From the NCBI RefSeq assembly GCF_000166715.1, contig NZ_AEMI01000002.1, positions 1 through 64,000 of the forward strand: 64,000 bases of DNA, written 5' to 3'. A program made the translations under genes and the position numbers. Each line of letters opens with the position of its first letter. Position 1 is the first letter of the stretch. Of the stretch, positions 36,244 through 44,617 are shown piece by piece. Under the pieces are notes generated by a model. The model saw only the letters and a program-made list of their open reading frames with translations, made no database searches and was not told the origin of the DNA. The stretch comes from Leuconostoc gelidum subsp. gelidum KCTC 3527 (GTDB lineage: Bacteria > Bacillota > Bacilli > Lactobacillales > Lactobacillaceae).

Positions 36244-37473
36244 TTAATTTCTCCTAAATGGATTCCGTAAAATACGCTTCATATAACCCACTTCATCAGC
36301 TGTTGGATTTTCATCATCGGGTGTATCTGTGTCATGATAATCAGCTAATACTGTTTTATAAAAATCCAGTACACGATGTGCAAAGGTAGTTGCATCAACA
36401 TCTTTCATTTTTTTAGTCCGCATGATTGTATCTGATTCTGAAACCTGACGACGTAAATATTTTTCAATTCCAGCCAGTAATTCATCATAATCAGACACTA
36501 ACGTACCAATAGCTTCATGATCTACAAGGTTATCTAAATACGGCGAGTGTATGGCAACAAATGGTCTATTTGCAGCCATTGCTTCAATGAATGTTAACCC
36601 TTGTGTCTCTGTATCTGAAGAACTAACAAATACATTACTCATTTGATAATAATTAATAATATCATCATGATTCACCATGCCCGCAAATATGACTTGTTTT
36701 TCTAAAGCAAGTTCACTCACTTGTTCCTCAAGTGATTTTCTAGCAGGCCCATCTCCAGCAATGACTAACCTTGCCTCCGGCCAAGTTTGTAATAGTTCAG
36801 AAAAAACAGATATTGTTAACGCAACATTTTTTTCAAAAGCTAAGCGACCAAGCGACAAAATAATAGGTTCTTCTGATGAAAAACCATATTTTTGACGTAG
36901 ATCTTGGCGAGCGACACCTGTGCTTGGTAAAGACACACCTGTTGGGATAACACGTATTGGTGCTTTAACGCCATATCGTATTAACGTTTCTTGAACGAGC
37001 TGCGATGGTGCAATGACACCAACCATTCCCGACATATAAGCTTTCATCAATGTGCCAACACCTTTAGGTCCAATTAAAAAACCTCTAGCAACATAGTGGG
37101 TGTAATCTTCATACATCGTATGATATGTATGAACCACTGGAATTTTAAGTTGACGTGCCACAAATTTTCCTAGTAAGCCCAAAGAAAATTCCGTTTGTGT
37201 ATGTATAATATCCAGTTGAAGAGATTTTGCAATTTCAACAGCTTGAATTAATCCTCGAAAAGCCAACCGTCTGTCTTTAAATCCAGCATAAGGCACACTA
37301 GAAAAACGATAAATGTGCGATTCAAATTTATTTTTCGAAATTTTAGGGTCAGTTGATGTAAATATATATACTTGATGCCCTTGCGCCTCTAGCGCTTCTT
37401 TTAACGTTTTAATCGAAGTAGCAACCCCACTAACTTGTGGGAAATACGTATCCGTAAAGAGACCAATATTCAT
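36244..37473 (-). CDS. 1,2-diacylglycerol 3-glucosyltransferase (LafA-like)
   Basis: A 409-residue GT4 enzyme. It begins MNIGLFTDTYFPQVSGVATS, the typical start of alpha-monoglucosyl-diacylglycerol synthases, with donor-site motif ILSLGRLAFEKNVALTI and the EX7E motif in DTETQGLTFIEAMAANRPFVA. The basic C-terminus (MKRILRNPFRRN) probably binds the membrane surface. ATG at 37473 follows TGGAGG. It opens the transcription unit lafA-lafB-flippase-ykuJ-ltaS with an extended -10 promoter. Confidence 0.9.
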   Translation of the reverse strand: MNIGLFTDTYFPQVSGVATSIKTLKEALEAQGHQVYIFTSTDPKISKNKFESHIYRFSSVPYAGFKDRRLAFRGLIQAVEIAKSLQLDIIHTQTEFSLGLLGKFVARQLKIPVVHTYHTMYEDYTHYVARGFLIGPKGVGTLMKAYMSGMVGVIAPSQLVQETLIRYGVKAPIRVIPTGVSLPSTGVARQDLRQKYGFSSEEPIILSLGRLAFEKNVALTISVFSELLQTWPEARLVIAGDGPARKSLEEQVSELALEKQVIFAGMVNHDDIINYYQMSNVFVSSSDTETQGLTFIEAMAANRPFVAIHSPYLDNLVDHEAIGTLVSDYDELLAGIEKYLRRQVSESDTIMRTKKMKDVDATTFAHRVLDFYKTVLADYHDTDTPDDENPTADEVGYMKRILRNPFRRN

Positions 37474-37529
37474 TGTGTCCTCCAAAGTTTATATGAACAT
37501 TAAAGAAAATCCATAATGACAATACTGCT

Positions 37530-37538
37530 ATTATACCA
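37530..37538 (-). promoter_or_regulatory. Extended -10 promoter of the glycolipid/LTA unit
   Basis: TGGTATAAT on the minus strand, TATAAT at 37530-37535. No good -35. About 57 bases before the start. Confidence 0.6.
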
Positions 37539-37564
37539 TAAATTTAAAATTGTCCCGTAGACGC

Positions 37565-37610
37565 AAAAAGCATGGTGCAACCCTAATCGATTTCGTTGCA
37601 CCATGCTTTT
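37565..37610 (-). terminator. Terminator of the ABC exporter pair
   Basis: A 16 base pair perfect stem (core GCATGGTGCAAC) with about 14 bases in the loop, ending in T5 on the minus strand. Confidence 0.92.
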
Positions 37611-37620
37611 AATTTTCTGT

Positions 37621-39402
37621 TTAATCAAATACCATCTGATTATGATACAATTCAGAATAAAAGCCACCTTTGCTAAGTAATGTTTCGTGAGAACCTTGTT
37701 CTATAACCTTACCATCTTTCAGCACAACAATTTTATCAGCACCTAAAATAGTTTTCAAACGATGGGCAATCACAAAACTTGTCCTGCCAGCAATCACATT
37801 ATCCATGGCAGCTTGGATGCGTGCCTCAGTTACCGTATCAACGTTTGAAGTCGCTTCATCCAAAATTAAGAAAGCAGGATTTGTTAAAATCGTTCGCGCT
37901 ATCGCAAGTAACTGCTTTTGACCAGTCGAAAATACCGAATTTTCATCATCTACTGTTGTCTGATAACCTGACGGTAATGAGACAATAAATTCATGAATAT
38001 TTGCCTGTTTTGCAGCATTTATCATATCTTCTTCCGTTGCCTTTGGTGCCCCAAATTTGATATTATCAGCAACAGTCCCACTAAACAATACTGAATCCTG
38101 TAGTACAATACCGACATGATCACGTAACGACTTCAAATCCAAATGACGTATGTCAACCCCATCAAATTTAACCGCACCATCGTAAACATCATAGAATCTA
38201 TTCAATAAATTCATGACAGTCGTTTTACCTGATCCAGTTGGTCCCACTAAGGCTACCATTTCACCTTTGTCAACCTGAATTGACACACCATGTAAAATTT
38301 CTTTATCGGCTGTATAGCCAAAATGAATATTTTCTAGTGTCACACCAGATTTTATTGCACTTAATTTTTGACCACCGGCTGGATTAATTTCTTCATCTTG
38401 ATCATGTACATCTGACAACCGGCGTGCACCAGTGACAGCCAGCTGCAGCATGTTATAAATTGATGTAATTTGTGTGATTGGTTGGTAATATTGCTGTGAA
38501 TAGTTTACAAATACAACAATTAATCCTAAACCAACTGCCTTATCCATACCTTCAGAAACGATTAACCATGATCCAAAAAAAATCACAATCGCCAAATTCA
38601 ACAAAGATAATCCTTGCATCAAAGGAAATAACATCCCTGAATATACTTGTCCTTTAAAAGTTGCTTGTTTCACTTTTTCATTGTGAGGCATAAATCCAGC
38701 AATTGATTCTTCTTGTAGGCCTTGAGTGATAATAATTTTTTCACCATTTATTTGTTCATTAATGTAGCCATTCATGCTTCCTGTTGCATCTTGCTGTGCA
38801 TCAATAAAATGGCGTGCACGAGAAATAATCACCCAAGCAATAATGACGGCTACTGGTGTTGAAGCCATTGTAACCCATGCTAATTTAACATTCTGATCAA
38901 ACATCACCCAAACAATCCCAACAAATAAAGCAAACTGAGATAAAAGTTGAAAAATTGCTTGGTTCATTGCATTAAAAATATTATCTAAATCTGATGTAAA
39001 TAAAGATAGTATTTCGCCATCCCGATGTGTATCAAAATATTTAATTGTCATTCTTTGCAGTTTTGCAAATAAGCCAATACGCATACGCCCAGATGCTTGT
39101 GCTGACACACGAGAAGATAAAAAGCTCGAGATAAACATTGTAATTGCAGTTAAGACGAAGAACAACATCATTGATTCAAGTGCGTGGTAAAAGGGCGTTT
39201 TACTGGCAATTGCACGTGTGGTTGGATTCATATATTGACCAAGATAATTTGCTAACTCTGTAATTGCTTTTCCCATATACGATGGTGCTTTCACTTGAAA
39301 ATAAGTTGAAATAATCGTTATCACCACAACAAATGTTAAACTGATCCAATATTGTTTCAAGTAACTAGCAAAATATTTAATGGCACGTTTGACATCAGTC
39401 AT
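37621..39402 (-). CDS. ABC exporter half, catalytically complete Walker B (LmrD-like)
   Basis: A 593-residue half-transporter: six transmembrane helices (about 20-320), then an ATPase domain with Walker [13 protein letters not shown], Walker [13 protein letters not shown] (catalytic Glu present), but a degenerate signature [10 protein letters not shown]. Together with the adjacent gene it would form a heterodimeric multidrug or lipid exporter of the LmrCD/BmrCD type with one degenerate ATP site. The start has a GGGGG site overlapping the upstream stop. Substrate unknown. Confidence 0.92.
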   Translation of the reverse strand: MTDVKRAIKYFASYLKQYWISLTFVVVITIISTYFQVKAPSYMGKAITELANYLGQYMNPTTRAIASKTPFYHALESMMLFFVLTAITMFISSFLSSRVSAQASGRMRIGLFAKLQRMTIKYFDTHRDGEILSLFTSDLDNIFNAMNQAIFQLLSQFALFVGIVWVMFDQNVKLAWVTMASTPVAVIIAWVIISRARHFIDAQQDATGSMNGYINEQINGEKIIITQGLQEESIAGFMPHNEKVKQATFKGQVYSGMLFPLMQGLSLLNLAIVIFFGSWLIVSEGMDKAVGLGLIVVFVNYSQQYYQPITQITSIYNMLQLAVTGARRLSDVHDQDEEINPAGGQKLSAIKSGVTLENIHFGYTADKEILHGVSIQVDKGEMVALVGPTGSGKTTVMNLLNRFYDVYDGAVKFDGVDIRHLDLKSLRDHVGIVLQDSVLFSGTVADNIKFGAPKATEEDMINAAKQANIHEFIVSLPSGYQTTVDDENSVFSTGQKQLLAIARTILTNPAFLILDEATSNVDTVTEARIQAAMDNVIAGRTSFVIAHRLKTILGADKIVVLKDGKVIEQGSHETLLSKGGFYSELYHNQMVFD

Positions 39403-39408
39403 GTTCAG

Positions 39409-41124
39409 TTACCCCCTTTTCGCTTTTTGCGTTTCATAAATTTCAGTATAAATTGGTGATGACGTTAATAATTCTTTATGTGTACCAATACCAACCAATT
39501 TTCCACCGTCTAATACTAATATGCGATCTGCATGAATAACTGAGCTAATTTTTTCAGCGATGACAAAAGTTGTTGTTTCAGAAAGTTCATTGTTTAACGC
39601 CTCCTGAACAAGTTTTTCTGACCGTGCATCCAAAGCAGAGGTTGAATCGTCTAAAATTAAAATTTTTGGTGAACCCACAACACCACGGGCAATTGACAAT
39701 CGTTGCTTCTGACCACCTGAAAAATTAGCTGAACGTTCTTCTACAAGATGCTCAAAACCATCATCATATTGATCGATAAATTCAGCTGCTTGAGCAATTT
39801 CTGCCGCTCTTTTTAAATCTTGATCGCTCGCTGCCTTTTTACCCTGACGTAAGTTATCTGAAATTTTACCACTAAACAACATAGCCCGTTGTAAAACAAA
39901 TGATACTGTAGATCGTAATGATTTTTCGTTGACTTCTTTTAAATTGACGCCACCAACACGTACTTCGCCATCAGTCGGGTCATATAATCGCGGAATAAGT
40001 TGTGCTAAAGTCGATTTGCCCGACCCAGTAGCCCCAACAATGCCGATCATTTCTCCAGATGTAACATCAAAGGATATATTTTTAAGAGCTGGTTGCTCAT
40101 CCCCCGGATAAGTGAATGATACATTTTTAAACGACACATCACCGGACAACTTTTTTTCTGGTGCATCAGAATTATAAGTGAGATCAGCCTTGGTATCCAA
40201 AACTTCTTTTATACGACCAAGCGATACAAATCCACGTGAGGCAAACGTTGACATCATGCCTCCAATCATAATGGCAAAAAATATTTGCATCAAATATGAG
40301 ATAAACGATGTAATTGCTGCTAAATCATCAGGATTTTGTACAATGTCTCGACCGACAAATAATACTGCCGCGCCAATAGCTAAATAAGAAATTAACATGA
40401 ACATCGGAATCATCGTGGAAAACAAATAACCAATGGTCGTTGTCACGCCCGTTAAATTATTTGAATTTTCAGTAAACCGTTGTTGCTCATTTGTTTCTTG
40501 ATTAAATGATTTAACAACACGCACACCTTGCAAATTTTCTTTAGCTAGTGTATTTGTCTTATCAATTAAATTTTGAATTTGAATAAAATACTTACCCATC
40601 TGTTTAAAAACAATTTGAGATGCTAACGCAATGAGAATAACCATTAAGACCACAATCCACCAAAGTTTAGGTAAAGTGATCAATGCCAAAATAAATGCGC
40701 CAATAAACAGTATTGGAATACGAGTTAAAGATTGTAAAACCATCATAATCAATTGTTGCACTTGGTTAATATCATTTGTCATTCGCACAACTAAATTGCC
40801 TGCTGAAAAATTTTCAATATTACTAAATGAAAAGGATTGAATTTTTTGATACTCATGTGCTCGTATATCAGCCGCAATACTTTGTGATATTTTGGCTGCA
40901 AAAATTGTATTAATAACACCAGCAATCAAACCAATTACTGCTAAAATAATCAACTGCACCCCATATACCATAACTTTGTGTTGATCATCAGCAATAATCG
41001 CTTTCATAACGCTCTGCAACAAACGTGGTTGCCATAAAGACGCCCCCGCCATAATCACAACAGCAATAATAGAAAAAATTATATCTCGCAAATAAGGCCT
41101 CGCGTGTTCCTTTAAAATTTGCAT
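39409..41124 (-). CDS. ABC exporter half, degenerate Walker B (LmrC-like)
   Basis: A 571-residue half-transporter: six transmembrane helices, Walker [13 protein letters not shown], canonical signature [11 protein letters not shown], and Walker [13 protein letters not shown] where Asp replaces the catalytic Glu. This is the expected degenerate partner of the next gene, as in LmrC or BmrC. The ATG at 41124 follows GAGGAG; a longer frame to 41178 would run into the promoter. Six bases separate the two genes. Confidence 0.92.
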   Translation of the reverse strand: MQILKEHARPYLRDIIFSIIAVVIMAGASLWQPRLLQSVMKAIIADDQHKVMVYGVQLIILAVIGLIAGVINTIFAAKISQSIAADIRAHEYQKIQSFSFSNIENFSAGNLVVRMTNDINQVQQLIMMVLQSLTRIPILFIGAFILALITLPKLWWIVVLMVILIALASQIVFKQMGKYFIQIQNLIDKTNTLAKENLQGVRVVKSFNQETNEQQRFTENSNNLTGVTTTIGYLFSTMIPMFMLISYLAIGAAVLFVGRDIVQNPDDLAAITSFISYLMQIFFAIMIGGMMSTFASRGFVSLGRIKEVLDTKADLTYNSDAPEKKLSGDVSFKNVSFTYPGDEQPALKNISFDVTSGEMIGIVGATGSGKSTLAQLIPRLYDPTDGEVRVGGVNLKEVNEKSLRSTVSFVLQRAMLFSGKISDNLRQGKKAASDQDLKRAAEIAQAAEFIDQYDDGFEHLVEERSANFSGGQKQRLSIARGVVGSPKILILDDSTSALDARSEKLVQEALNNELSETTTFVIAEKISSVIHADRILVLDGGKLVGIGTHKELLTSSPIYTEIYETQKAKRG

Positions 41125-41160
41125 CGTTAACTCCTCTTTAAATGATAATTTTTTAAAAAT

Positions 41161-41182
41161 ATTATAACATGTAATCATTATA
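41161..41182 (-). promoter_or_regulatory. Promoter region of the ABC exporter pair
   Basis: Two minus-strand TATAAT boxes, 41161-41166 (with TG one base upstream, extended -10) and 41177-41182. No strong -35 for either. Confidence 0.5.
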
Positions 41183-41214
41183 TCAAATCATCGTGTGACA
41201 GATGTTTTTTGTAA

Positions 41215-41260
41215 CAAAAAAGCCGCTTTTTATTAATGAATGGTTAATTAACAAGCGACT
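41215..41260 (-). terminator. Terminator of the MacB-like gene
   Basis: AGTCGCTT on the minus strand pairs with AAGCGGCT (one G-T pair) across a long AT-rich loop that can also pair (TTAAT/ATTAA), then T6. Confidence 0.7.
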
Positions 41261-41311
41261 AAATTTTTTCAAGCACTATTCACTTAACAGATAAATTTAA
41301 TTTATTAATGT

Positions 41312-43294
41312 TTAATCAGCAGCTAGAGCATCAATCGTATTTAGTTTTGCTGCTCGTCGTGACGGCACAAAACTGGCAATTAATGCAATTAATATCGAAA
41401 TAACGACTGCAAAAATAACATTACCAACTGATACCTGTACAATACTGAAATGTATTAGCCCATTTAATGCAGTATTCATTGCTATTTGTCCAACGTAAGC
41501 AATCGTAATGCCCACGATTGCTGATATGATTCCTATCAACAATGCTTCATTTGTAAACAAACCTCGAATATCTTTAGAGCGGGCGCCAAGCGCACGAAGC
41601 ACACCAATTTCACGTGTACGTTCGGAAACAGACATGTAGGTTGTCACGATGATCATAATAGCTGAAACGAGTAATGAGATACCAGCAATCGCAGCCAACA
41701 CATATGATGCCAAACTGGTAATTGTATTAATGGTACTTAAAATATCAGTCAATGATACACCAGCAAAACTTTGCATACCATTACTTTGTAGTTTATTAAT
41801 ACGTTTCATTGTTGCACTTACCGCTTTGGTATCTTTTATTTCAACTGCAACATAATTCGCTTCTGTTACTGCATTATTTTTTTTCAAATCATTTTGCATC
41901 GTTGACCAATTTTGAATAAACATTGCGCCTGATTGACCACCATCAGTCATACCAGCAATTTTTGCTGAAGTAGCAATGACAACTGGTCGATTTGTTGAAT
42001 CAAACGCTATATAGCTAAATGAGATTGTTTTCCCAATCAGTGCCCGATAGTTACTTTGAATTTTTTTAGCGTATGCCTGATCAATGAGTACTTCACCAGA
42101 TTTTGCTTGATGTCCAGCTTTAATTGTCTTTTTAGAAAATTGTGGTGACCATGATTGTATTTGCACTGGTTGTGATTTCACATTACCATACGTAAACACC
42201 GCATTACTAAACTGACCACCGGCATAAACCTCGTCAACGCCTTGCACATTGCCTAGACGATTTAGCATAGCTTTATTCATTGTTGTAGACGAATAATTTG
42301 TTGCCCTGGCTTGTGCTGTTGCTTGCATACGTTCTGCCGCACTAGCATCTTTATCCCGAGTTGTATTACGAACAACAGACTGATAATTTGGATTAACAAG
42401 AGAGTCAACTTGATTGGCAATATATCCTTTAATACCATTACCTAATCCCAAAAAAATTATAACCGAAAATACGCCGATTGCTGAGCCTAATATAATTAAA
42501 AAATTTTGAAGCTTTTTATACTTTAAATGGTCAAACGCCATATCCCAAATTGAGGATGATTTCAAAGGTCGTGAGGTTAAACGTTTTGTATTTTCCGGCA
42601 CTAAAAATTTATCCTTCAAATACTTTTCTTCGTCAATCTTACCATCAGCCATGTGTAGAATACGTGTTCCATACTCTGCAACTGACTGTGAATGAGTGAC
42701 AACAATAACAAGTTTGCCCTCTTCAGCAATTTGTTTTAGTAATTCAAGCACTTCAGTCGTATTAACAGAATCAAGTGCTCCGGTTGGCTCGTCGGCAATC
42801 ATGATATCCGGGTCGGAAGCCAGTGCACGGGCAATAGCAACACGTTGTTTTTGACCGCCTGATAATTGCGATGGGTATTTGTGAAGATGATCGGCCAAAC
42901 CTACTTTCGTTAACAAGGCTTTTGCCCGATCTTTACGTTCAGCAGCTGATAACGTTGTCATATTCAAACTTGTCTCAACGTTTTCTAAATTAGTTTGATA
43001 ATTAATTAAATTAAAGCTTTGAAAAATATAACCAATTGTTTCACGGCGATAAACATCAAGCTTCTTTTCTTGCCTATGGTCAAGTTTGTCACCGTTGACT
43101 TCAACGATTCCTTCAAAATTACGGTCTAACCCACCAATAATGTTCATTAAAGTAGATTTTCCACCACCCGATTCTCCAAGAATCGAAACAAACTCTCCCT
43201 TGTCAAATGACAAATCAATGCCATTTAGAACAGGAAATTCTTCCTTACCTAGGTAGTATGATTTTTTAATATTCTGGAGTTCTAAGAATGCCAT
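41312..43294 (-). CDS. MacB-like ABC transporter, fused ATPase and permease
   Basis: A 660-residue single-chain transporter. ATPase domain at about 1-225 (GESGGGKSTLMN, LSGGQKQRVAIARALA, MIADEPTGALD), then one transmembrane helix near 270, a large extracellular MacB/FtsX domain (about 295-530), and three C-terminal helices with SERTREIGVLRALGAR. Such proteins act as mechanotransmission pumps, exporting or resisting peptides, without moving substrate through the membrane. The ATG at 43294 follows GAGAG; the TTG start at 43312 would precede that site. It is 33 bases after a Nudix gene. Substrate unknown. Confidence 0.9.
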   Translation of the reverse strand: MAFLELQNIKKSYYLGKEEFPVLNGIDLSFDKGEFVSILGESGGGKSTLMNIIGGLDRNFEGIVEVNGDKLDHRQEKKLDVYRRETIGYIFQSFNLINYQTNLENVETSLNMTTLSAAERKDRAKALLTKVGLADHLHKYPSQLSGGQKQRVAIARALASDPDIMIADEPTGALDSVNTTEVLELLKQIAEEGKLVIVVTHSQSVAEYGTRILHMADGKIDEEKYLKDKFLVPENTKRLTSRPLKSSSIWDMAFDHLKYKKLQNFLIILGSAIGVFSVIIFLGLGNGIKGYIANQVDSLVNPNYQSVVRNTTRDKDASAAERMQATAQARATNYSSTTMNKAMLNRLGNVQGVDEVYAGGQFSNAVFTYGNVKSQPVQIQSWSPQFSKKTIKAGHQAKSGEVLIDQAYAKKIQSNYRALIGKTISFSYIAFDSTNRPVVIATSAKIAGMTDGGQSGAMFIQNWSTMQNDLKKNNAVTEANYVAVEIKDTKAVSATMKRINKLQSNGMQSFAGVSLTDILSTINTITSLASYVLAAIAGISLLVSAIMIIVTTYMSVSERTREIGVLRALGARSKDIRGLFTNEALLIGIISAIVGITIAYVGQIAMNTALNGLIHFSIVQVSVGNVIFAVVISILIALIASFVPSRRAAKLNTIDALAAD

Positions 43295-43327
43295 ATTTTT
43301 TCTCTCTTTCAATTATGTTAAATTAAG

Positions 43328-43828
43328 TCATTCGCCATGTTCGCGAATCCAAGGTTTGTCACTCACTTCATTTTCTGTCAAAACACTATGTATGGTTTTT
43401 TGTGCCTGTGGCACAAACATTTTTGGTTCAGGAACAACAGAAACATATTCTAAATCAACTGTTTCTGTACCGTCCTTACATAAGGAACCACCAAGATACC
43501 GCACTTCAAAGCCAATCCCAATGTTTTCTTGTGCATCACCCCATGAATTTTCGTCTGTAATATTTGTAGACAAACCAAGCATACGTACTACCTCAACATC
43601 CAAGCCGGTTTCTTCTTTAAATTCTCGAATAACCGCCTGTATTGGCGAATCACCATACTCAAGATACCCTCCCGGAAAGCCCCAGCCCTCGTCAGAGTCC
43701 CAACGTTTTTCAAGTAAAATTTTATCATGCTGTTCATTCCATAAAATACCATACGCTGACACAAAGATCATGCCTTCGTGCCCAATTTTTTCTCGCATAC
43801 GTGCAATATAATTCTTTTTTAGTACCAT
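43328..43828 (-). CDS. Nudix hydrolase
   Basis: A 166-residue hydrolase with a complete Nudix box from GGYLEYGDSPIQ to REFKEETGLDV (about residues 53-77), including the metal-binding glutamates. Substrates cannot be told from sequence; they could be nucleoside diphosphate derivatives. GGGGGAACA precedes the ATG. A possible promoter TTGAAA-N16-TATATC lies in the gap after the HD gene. Confidence 0.92.
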   Translation of the reverse strand: MVLKKNYIARMREKIGHEGMIFVSAYGILWNEQHDKILLEKRWDSDEGWGFPGGYLEYGDSPIQAVIREFKEETGLDVEVVRMLGLSTNITDENSWGDAQENIGIGFEVRYLGGSLCKDGTETVDLEYVSVVPEPKMFVPQAQKTIHSVLTENEVSDKPWIREHGE

Positions 43829-43893
43829 TGTTCCCCCACTAACTTATACGTTGATATACAATCACTGTTTTAATTTTCAACTCAACATTTCGG

Positions 43894-44544
43894 TTATTTT
43901 TGAGAAGCGGCAAAATCTGGCAACAAGCTTTTAGCCAAATCGTATAATTGGTTTTTACTGATAAAATTTTCCTCAAAAATATCTGGTAAAATGTCTGTCG
44001 CAATATATTTAACACTCGCCATATCTTGAAATTCAGCTAATGCTTCTAAACTACTCTGGAAAATATTAACAAACACAGGTTCAGGATTAAATTTCTCTAA
44101 TTCACCATATGCTTCATACATCAAATCTACTTTATCAGAGATAGACAAAATTCGTCCCTCAATACTGTCATCCTTTCCTTCCCCTAGACGTCGCATATAA
44201 ACCGATTGAAATTGACGTGGTATTTCAGTTTTAATAAAATTTTCCGTCATTGAATCTTCTACATCCGCTAGCATAGATCGTAAAGTAGACGTTGCATATT
44301 TGACTGGTGTTTTAATATCACCAATGAAACGCTCAGTGTAATCATGATTCAAAGCCTTCTCATAGACCAGTTGCCAATTAATGGTCGCGCCATTTTGTTC
44401 TTCAACGTCTGCTAAAAACTGGGCTACTTGGGCTACTTTCCAGGAATGTGCTGCGACATTATGTGGCTGATACTTAAAAAATCCTGGCGCGCGATTAATT
44501 AATTCTAATTGGGTCATCCCCATAAAAAATTCATGCATTGTCAT
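43894..44544 (-). CDS. HD-domain phosphohydrolase (YfbR-like)
   Basis: About 216 residues with an HD metal site: NVAAHSWKVAQVAQF (first His), then ALNHDYTE (HD pair) and ISDKVDLMYEAYGEL. The sequence follows the YfbR/YfdR group of 5'-deoxynucleotidase-like enzymes, so nucleotide pool control is likely but unproven. The start is uncertain: TTG 44550, ATG 44544 or ATG 44538. No binding site is close; a strong GAGGAGG is 61 bases before 44544, with a large hairpin between, so 44544 fits the bridged geometry best. Confidence 0.85.
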   Translation of the reverse strand: MTMHEFFMGMTQLELINRAPGFFKYQPHNVAAHSWKVAQVAQFLADVEEQNGATINWQLVYEKALNHDYTERFIGDIKTPVKYATSTLRSMLADVEDSMTENFIKTEIPRQFQSVYMRRLGEGKDDSIEGRILSISDKVDLMYEAYGELEKFNPEPVFVNIFQSSLEALAEFQDMASVKYIATDILPDIFEENFISKNQLYDLAKSLLPDFAASQK

Positions 44545-44613
44545 AGTCAATTATCATATATAACCAACCGCATCTTCACGAGATTAAACGGCTAATATAT
44601 ACTTTCCCTCCTC
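44545..44613 (-). promoter_or_regulatory. Hairpin-bridged ribosome binding site of the HD gene
   Basis: GAGGAGGG (44606-44613), four bases, a hairpin from 44601 to 44557 (TATATA pairs with TATATA, then TAGCCG with CGGTTG including two G-T pairs), twelve bases, ATG at 44544. The Shine-Dalgarno is the strongest in the area but has no start codon at normal distance. Confidence 0.5.
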
Positions 44614-44617
44614 GTAT

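Noticed and set aside
41190-41220. TTTTTTGTAACAAAAAA palindrome as an operator
   Set aside because: It is formed by the U-tract of the MacB-like terminator and adjacent bases.
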